Source of the DNA: DATAWZ01 sp036266975
GTDB lineage: Bacteria; Actinomycetota; Thermoleophilia; Solirubrobacterales; Solirubrobacteraceae
Assembly (NCBI GenBank): GCA_036266975.1
Contig: DATAWZ010000236.1
Location: 1-9,070, forward strand
DNA: 9,070 nucleotides
Direction of reading: 5' to 3'
Shown: positions 5,201 to 9,070 of the stretch, piece after piece
Layout: every line of letters starts with the position of its first letter
Position numbering within the stretch: position 1 is the first letter of the stretch
Program-made: the position numbers and the translations under genes
The notes under the pieces: model-generated
Seen by the model: the letters and a program-made list of their open reading frames with translations, nothing else
Databases searched by the model: none
Told to the model about the DNA's origin: nothing

Positions 5201-6844
5201 ATGAAGAGCACGATGCCGGCCGTCCCGCTGACGATCCCGCTGATCTTCGATCACGGGCGCACGGTGCACGGGGGCAGCCGGGTGACCTCGTTCTCGCCGG
5301 AGGGGCGCCGCGACGCGACGTTCGCCGAGCTGGCCGACGAGGCCGACCGGCTCGCGGTCGGACTGCAGCGCTTCGGCATCGCCCCGGGCGACCGCGTGGG
5401 GACGTTCTGCTGGAACCACCAGGAGCACCTCGCCGCCTACTTCGCGGTGCCGTGCATCGGCGCGGTGCTGCACACGGTGAACATCCGCCTGTTCAAGGAC
5501 CAGATCGAGTACGTCATCAACCACGGGGCCGACCGGGCGCTGATCGTCGACGCCTCGCTGCTGGCCAAGATCGAGCCGCTCGCCGAGAAGCTGCGGACGG
5601 TCGAGCTGTACGTGATCGTCGGCGGCGAGCCGGGCGCGGGGGCGGGGGCGGGGCTGCCGGCGCGCGCGATCTCCTACGAGGAGCTGCTCGCCGAGCCCGG
5701 CGCGACGCCCGAGCGCCCGGAGATCGACGAGAACGACGCGGCGTCGATGTGTTACACGAGCGGCACCACCGGCAACCCGCGTGGCGTGGCCTACGGGCAT
5801 CGCTCGACGTTCCTGCACTCGCTCGCCCAGTGCTCGGGCGCGGCCTTCTCGCTCTCCGAGCACGACCGCATCCTGCTGATCGTTCCGATGTTCCACGCCA
5901 ACGCGTGGGGCCTGCCCTACTCGGGCTGGATGGTCGGGGCCGACTTCCTGATGCCCGGTCCGCTGCTCGGAGGCGAGCCGCTCGCGAAGATCATCGTCGA
6001 GGACCAGGCCACGTTCGCCCCGGGCGTGCCGACCGTCCTGCGCGACCTGCTGGACACCTCGCTGCGCAACGGCGCCGACCTCTCGTGCCTGCGCCTGACC
6101 CTGTGCGGCGGTGCGCCGGTCCCGGCGAGCCTGATCGAGGGCTTCCGCGAGCACCACGGCGTCCCGCTCCTGCAGGGGTGGGGGATGACCGAGACCTCCC
6201 CCCTGGCCGCGCTGTCGCACCCGCCGCGCGGCTCGGCGCCCGAGGAGGAACTGCGCTGGCGGACCAAGAGCGGGCGGCCGATCGCCGGCGTGCAGATGCG
6301 GATCATGGACGAGGGCGGCAACGAGCTGCCCTGGGACGGCAGCAGCGTCGGCGAGATCGAGGTGCGCGGACCGTGGGTCACCGGCTCCTACTACGCCGAG
6401 GACACGCCCGAGAAGTTCCGCGACGGTTGGCTGCGCACCGGCGACGTCGGGTACGGCGACGAGAAGGGCTACGTGCAGCTCACCGACCGCACCAAGGACG
6501 TCATCAAGTCCGGCGGGGAGTGGATCTCCTCGGTCGAGCTGGAGAACGAGCTGATGGGCCATCCCGAGGTGCGCGAGGCGGCCGTGATCGGAGTGCCCGA
6601 CGAGCGCTGGGACGAGCGTCCGCTCGCCTGTGTGGTGCTCGCCGAGGGCACGAGCCTCGAGCCCGCCGACCTGCACTCCTGGCTCGACGGGCGGGTCGCC
6701 CGCTGGTGGCTGCCCGAGCGCTGGGCCGTCGTGAGCGAGATCCCCAAGACGAGCGTGGGCAAGTTCGACAAGAAGGCGTTGCGCGCCGACTTCCAGGACG
6801 GCCGGCTGAGCGTGCAGGAGCTCGTTCAGCGCGCGTCGCGCTGA
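5201..6844 (+). CDS. medium/long-chain fatty-acyl-CoA ligase (AMP-binding, FadD-like)
   Basis: A 547-residue ANL-superfamily enzyme that would adenylate a carboxylic acid with ATP and transfer it to CoA. The P-loop Y-T-S-G-T-T-G-N-P-R-G is at 185-195, and G-W-G-M-T-E-T-S at 326-333. The ribose-binding T-G-D is at 413-415 with hinge-region Arg430 in L-T-D-R-T-K-D. K-S-G-G-E-W-I-S-S at 436-444 is the acyl-CoA-ligase signature, and the adenylation-half-reaction Lys is K521 in S-V-G-K-F-D-K. The overall pattern, including the G-E-W-I-S-S segment and R-W-W-L-P-E near the end, is close to the Thermus-type long-chain fatty-acyl-CoA synthetases. The frame is open to 5081, but ATG 5201 with AGGAG seven nt upstream is the start. 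All catalytic motifs are intact. It heads a rightward operon with the phosphotransferase and the SDR. The acyl chain cannot be predicted reliably. Confidence 0.95.
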   Translation: MKSTMPAVPLTIPLIFDHGRTVHGGSRVTSFSPEGRRDATFAELADEADRLAVGLQRFGIAPGDRVGTFCWNHQEHLAAYFAVPCIGAVLHTVNIRLFKDQIEYVINHGADRALIVDASLLAKIEPLAEKLRTVELYVIVGGEPGAGAGAGLPARAISYEELLAEPGATPERPEIDENDAASMCYTSGTTGNPRGVAYGHRSTFLHSLAQCSGAAFSLSEHDRILLIVPMFHANAWGLPYSGWMVGADFLMPGPLLGGEPLAKIIVEDQATFAPGVPTVLRDLLDTSLRNGADLSCLRLTLCGGAPVPASLIEGFREHHGVPLLQGWGMTETSPLAALSHPPRGSAPEEELRWRTKSGRPIAGVQMRIMDEGGNELPWDGSSVGEIEVRGPWVTGSYYAEDTPEKFRDGWLRTGDVGYGDEKGYVQLTDRTKDVIKSGGEWISSVELENELMGHPEVREAAVIGVPDERWDERPLACVVLAEGTSLEPADLHSWLDGRVARWWLPERWAVVSEIPKTSVGKFDKKALRADFQDGRLSVQELVQRASR

Positions 6845-6852
6845 ACGAGCCT

Positions 6853-7944
6853 TTGGCCATCCTGCACGCTCCGCCGCCGTGCGGCACGGGCGAGCTCACG
6901 CCCGAGTGGCTCACGCGCGCGCTGCGCAGCGCCGGCCGCCTGCCGGCGGGAACGCGGGTGGCGCGCGCGACGATCGAGCCGGTCGGCACCGGCCAGGTCG
7001 CCGAGAGCAAGCGTGTTGCGCTGCAGTACGAGGGGCCCAGCGGCGACGCCCCGGCGACGCTCGTGGGCAAGTTCCCGGCCGAGGACCCCGACACCCGCCG
7101 CAGCGCCAACCGCCTGCAGGTCTACGTCCGCGAGGTGCGCTTCTACCAGCAGATCGCGCCGCGCTCGGAGGTCCGCACCGCCGAGGCGCTGTACGCCCAG
7201 ATCGAGCTCGACAGCGGTGACTTCGTCCTGCTGCTGGAGGATCTGCACCCCGCCGTCCAGGGCGATCAGCTCGCCGGCTGCAGCGTGGACCAGGCGGCGA
7301 TCGCGCTCGAGCAGGCGGCGGCGCTGCACGCCTCGCACTGGGGCGATCGCTCGCTCGAGCGGCTGGACTGGCTGCACCAGCGCGCGACGCTCTACCCGCG
7401 GGTCACGCGCAACCTGCCCCGCCTGCTCGAGGTCTTCCGCGAGCGCTACGGCGACTCACTCGCCCGCGAGCACCTCGACCTCGGCGAGCAGATCGTGCAG
7501 CGCGCCGGACGCTACTTCCAGGAGCAGCCGCGCCCCTGGACCGTCCAGCACGGCGACTACCGTCTCGACAACATGCTCTTCGACGCCCACGACGGCCGCG
7601 TGCCGCTCGCCGTGCTCGACTGGCAGACGATCATCCTCGGGCCCGGCGTGCTCGACGTCTCCTACTTCCTCGGGGCCGGGCTGGCCGCCGCCGAGCGCCG
7701 CGCGCACCAGGTCGACCTGGTGCGCGGCTATCACGCCGGGCTGTGCGCACGCGGCGTGCAGGGGTATGACTGGGAGCGCTGCTGGGAGGACTACCGCCGC
7801 TATTCGGTCGCCGGCTACCTGATGGCGGTGGGCGCCTCGGGGAGCGTCGCGCGCACGCCGCGCGGCGACGCGATGTTCATCGCGATGGCCTCCCGCCACG
7901 CCGAGCACGCGGTCGAGATGGACGCGCTCGCCCTCATCGCCTGA
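6853..7944 (+). CDS. APH-like phosphotransferase family protein
   Basis: About 363 residues with the kinase-like fold of the aminoglycoside phosphotransferase/ecdysteroid-kinase-like families. The N-terminal E-L-T-P-E-W-L-T and G-T-G-Q segments are followed by a candidate ATP-binding Lys73 in L-V-G-K-F-P. The catalytic loop H-G-D-Y-R-L-D-N is at 233-240 (Asp235, Asn240), and the metal-binding D-W-Q at 256-258, equivalent to the kinase DFG. Homologues in actinobacterial lipid-catabolism loci are usually of unknown substrate, and an antibiotic-resistance role is not implied. No ATG or GTG precedes the conserved N-terminus. TTG 6853, eight nt after the ligase stop, is the most likely start, with CTG 6841 (overlapping that stop) or CTG 6862 as alternatives. 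The ribosome binding site is poor, so translation is probably coupled to the ligase. The same frame stays open through the whole ligase gene, but that part is a shadow. Confidence 0.88.
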   Translation: MAILHAPPPCGTGELTPEWLTRALRSAGRLPAGTRVARATIEPVGTGQVAESKRVALQYEGPSGDAPATLVGKFPAEDPDTRRSANRLQVYVREVRFYQQIAPRSEVRTAEALYAQIELDSGDFVLLLEDLHPAVQGDQLAGCSVDQAAIALEQAAALHASHWGDRSLERLDWLHQRATLYPRVTRNLPRLLEVFRERYGDSLAREHLDLGEQIVQRAGRYFQEQPRPWTVQHGDYRLDNMLFDAHDGRVPLAVLDWQTIILGPGVLDVSYFLGAGLAAAERRAHQVDLVRGYHAGLCARGVQGYDWERCWEDYRRYSVAGYLMAVGASGSVARTPRGDAMFIAMASRHAEHAVEMDALALIA

Positions 7945-8040
7945 CCGCAGGCCCTGGAGTTCCACACAAGCGCCCGCCGGCCACCCGGTGCCCGCGCCGC
8001 GTCAGTTCGGCGAAGCTCCACACCCCCGCAACGCAAGACG

Positions 8041-8046
8041 AGGAGG
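8041..8046 (+). promoter_or_regulatory. consensus ribosome binding site of the SDR gene
   Basis: AGGAGG lies seven nucleotides before ATG 8054. It is the strongest Shine-Dalgarno match in the window and excludes the upstream in-frame GTG at 7988 as the main start. It suggests the SDR is translated independently and efficiently even if it is co-transcribed with the genes before it. Confidence 0.85.
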
Positions 8047-8053
8047 ATGTCCT

Positions 8054-8803
8054 ATGAGCGGAGTCGCGATCCTCGGTGGGACCGGCGGCCTCGGCGCCGC
8101 GGTCACCCGCCGCGTGGCCCGGCGCACCCCGGTCGCCATCGGCTTCAGAAGCAACCGCGAGAAGGCCGACCAGCTCACCAAGGAGATCGACGACGCCGGC
8201 GGCAAGGCCACCAGCGTCGAGGTCGACATGACCTCGGGTGAGTCGGTCAAGGCGTTCATCGAGCAGGCGAGCAAGGCCTGCGACGGTCTGGATGCCGTCG
8301 TGCAGGCCACCGGCCCGGCGATCCCGCTGTGCGCGCTCGAAGACGTGACCGAAGAGGACTTCACGCGCATCTTCGCCACCGACGTGCTCGGCTCGTTCCA
8401 CGTCGTCAAGCAGGCCGTGCCCGCGCTCGCCGCCACGGGTGGCGGCAGCATCGTGCTGTTTCTGACCACCGCGGTCCAGCGCACGCTCGAGAACGACGGC
8501 ATGTCGGGGATCCCCAAGACCGCGGTCGGCGGCCTGATGCGCCAGGCCGCCCGCGAGGCGGGCAAGGACAACGTGCGCCTGAACGGCGTGGCCCCGGGCG
8601 TGATCGACGCCGGCATCGTGCTCACCTCCTTCGAGGTCGACGACGTGGCCAAGTCGGTCATCGAGAGCTGCATGGCGCAGACCCCGCTCGGGCGCATGGG
8701 CAAGCCCGAGGAGGTCGCGGCGCTCGTCGACTTCCTGACCGGCCCCGAGGCCACTTACATCAGCGGCCAGATCATCTCGATCGACGGCGGATACAGCGCA
8801 TAG
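8054..8803 (+). CDS. SDR-fold oxidoreductase with non-canonical active site
   Basis: A 249-residue short-chain dehydrogenase/reductase of classical length. The cofactor motif L-G-G-T-G-G-L-G is at 7-14 (usual TGxxxGxG with Leu for Thr). Arg32 after strand 2 hints at NADP(H), and Asp58 contacts adenine. The segment V-R-L-N-G-V-A-P-G is at 174-182, and the classical ending S-I-D-G-G-Y is at 242-247. The catalytic positions are unusual. The NAG motif reads A-T-G (85-87), the tetrad Asn is Asp110 (T-D-V-L-G-S-F), and the Ser region reads L-F-L-T-T-A (135-140). The YxxxK motif reads S-G-I-P-K (151-155), keeping Lys155 but not Tyr. No Tyr exists at the FabI-type spacing either. It may be a redox enzyme with an altered mechanism, a lyase/hydratase-like SDR, or a binding protein. 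It follows the phosphotransferase by 109 nt, in which no clear promoter is seen. Confidence 0.92.
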   Translation: MSGVAILGGTGGLGAAVTRRVARRTPVAIGFRSNREKADQLTKEIDDAGGKATSVEVDMTSGESVKAFIEQASKACDGLDAVVQATGPAIPLCALEDVTEEDFTRIFATDVLGSFHVVKQAVPALAATGGGSIVLFLTTAVQRTLENDGMSGIPKTAVGGLMRQAAREAGKDNVRLNGVAPGVIDAGIVLTSFEVDDVAKSVIESCMAQTPLGRMGKPEEVAALVDFLTGPEATYISGQIISIDGGYSA

Positions 8804-8875
8804 ACGCCTCTGAGCCGGCGCGAGCGAACCGGCCGGGGCCGCATCGGTTAGCGGTTTCTCCAACCGTCAGGCGTC
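8803..8875. terminator. possible bidirectional structured terminator between convergent genes
   Basis: GACGCCT (8803-8809) pairs with AGGCGTC (8869-8875). Inside lie two smaller stems, GCCGG/CCGGC (8814-8818/8829-8833) and CGGTT/AACCG (8852-8856/8862-8866, 5-nt loop), so the 64 nt between the two convergent genes can fold as a three-way junction. Both stop codons touch the outer stem. There is no T-tract, so intrinsic termination is uncertain. Confidence 0.3.
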
Positions 8876-9070
8876 GTCGCGCGCGACGCGCGAGCGGCCC
8901 GGCGGACGGGCCGGCTCCGGCACCGATCGCACCGGGATCGGCCCGGATTCGGTGAGCCGCGGCAGCCAGCGCCGAGCCCACATCGCCAGCCGCCGGCGCA
9001 CGAGCTTGCCGTCGGCGTTGCGCGGGAGCGGCTCCTCGCGCACGAGCACCGCCGCCGGGCGCTCGACGCC
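8867..9070 (-). CDS. AMP-binding acyl-CoA ligase, C-terminal fragment (runs off right edge)
   Basis: The last 67 residues of a second ANL-superfamily ligase, entering from the right edge on the minus strand with no start inside the window. The frame reads through the edge as G-V-E-R-P-A-A-V-L-V-R-E-E-P-L-P-R-N-A-D, then G-K-L. This is the typical A10 region, with the invariant adenylation lysine encoded at 9007-9005. The residue before the first visible in-frame GTG (9049) is coding, so that GTG is not a start. After the A10 lysine the protein carries about 45 more residues rich in Arg and Pro, longer than the usual short tail of this family. It converges on the SDR gene. Substrate class (fatty acid, aromatic or other) cannot be told from the fragment. 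Confidence 0.85.
   Translation of the reverse strand, partial: GVERPAAVLVREEPLPRNADGKLVRRRLAMWARRWLPRLTESGPIPVRSVPEPARPPGRSRVARDDA

Noticed and set aside
4886..6676. A 596-codon minus-strand open frame opposite the acyl-CoA ligase
   Set aside because: It is the shadow of an intact ligase. Its product is low-complexity and no ribosome binding site or family motif is seen.
4825..6852. Open frame continuous upstream of the phosphotransferase, suggesting a 1039-residue fusion protein
   Set aside because: The part over the ligase is a different frame of the ligase gene with Arg/Ala-rich shadow composition. Only the part after about 6853 shows kinase motifs.
6853..7944. Aminoglycoside-resistance function for the APH-like protein
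   Set aside because: The fold is shared by many phosphotransferases. Its placement behind an acyl-CoA ligase and its ELTPEWLT-type N-terminus point to the uncharacterised catabolic-locus group instead.

Overview
The window is very GC-rich, with G or C in most third codon positions and long spurious open frames opposite and beside the real genes. Gene content (a luciferase-like flavin oxidoreductase, a KstD/fumarate-reductase-type flavoprotein, acyl-CoA ligases, an APH-like phosphotransferase and an SDR) fits the chromosome of a soil or aquatic actinobacterium, possibly of the Thermoleophilia/Solirubrobacterales type. The taxon is an inference from composition and gene families; no rRNA or other marker is present.

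Layout, left to right. (1) 1-211: possible first codons of a leftward gene leaving the window, then a short divergent intergenic stretch. (2) 212-1861 (+): a predicted FAD-binding dehydrogenase, probably leaderless. (3) 1862-2755: a gene-poor stretch of about 0.9 kb. Near 2326-2717 it holds the remains of a AAA+ ATPase of the kind found beside contractile injection systems; Walker A is missing and an internal segment has been lost. (4) 2756-4852 (-): an alpha/beta hydrolase of the hormone-sensitive-lipase family, then a luciferase-like monooxygenase, with a strong intrinsic terminator between them. (5) 4853-5200: a divergent regulatory region. A promoter for the rightward genes has a perfect 8-2-8 inverted repeat filling its spacer. 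(6) 5201-8803 (+): acyl-CoA ligase, APH-like phosphotransferase and an SDR, probably co-transcribed. (7) 8867-9070 (-): the C-terminus of a second acyl-CoA ligase, converging on the SDR.

Taken together, regions 4-7 look like a catabolic locus for a hydrophobic acid, ester or alcohol. The hydrolase could release an acid or alcohol, the flavin monooxygenase and SDR could act on oxidised intermediates, and the ligases would activate carboxylates as CoA thioesters. The substrate cannot be read from the sequence.

No complete new system is visible. The observations most worth following are the SDR without the canonical Asn-Ser-Tyr-Lys catalytic set, the ATPase relic (a possible trace of a lost contractile injection locus), and the operator-in-promoter arrangement before the ligase operon.
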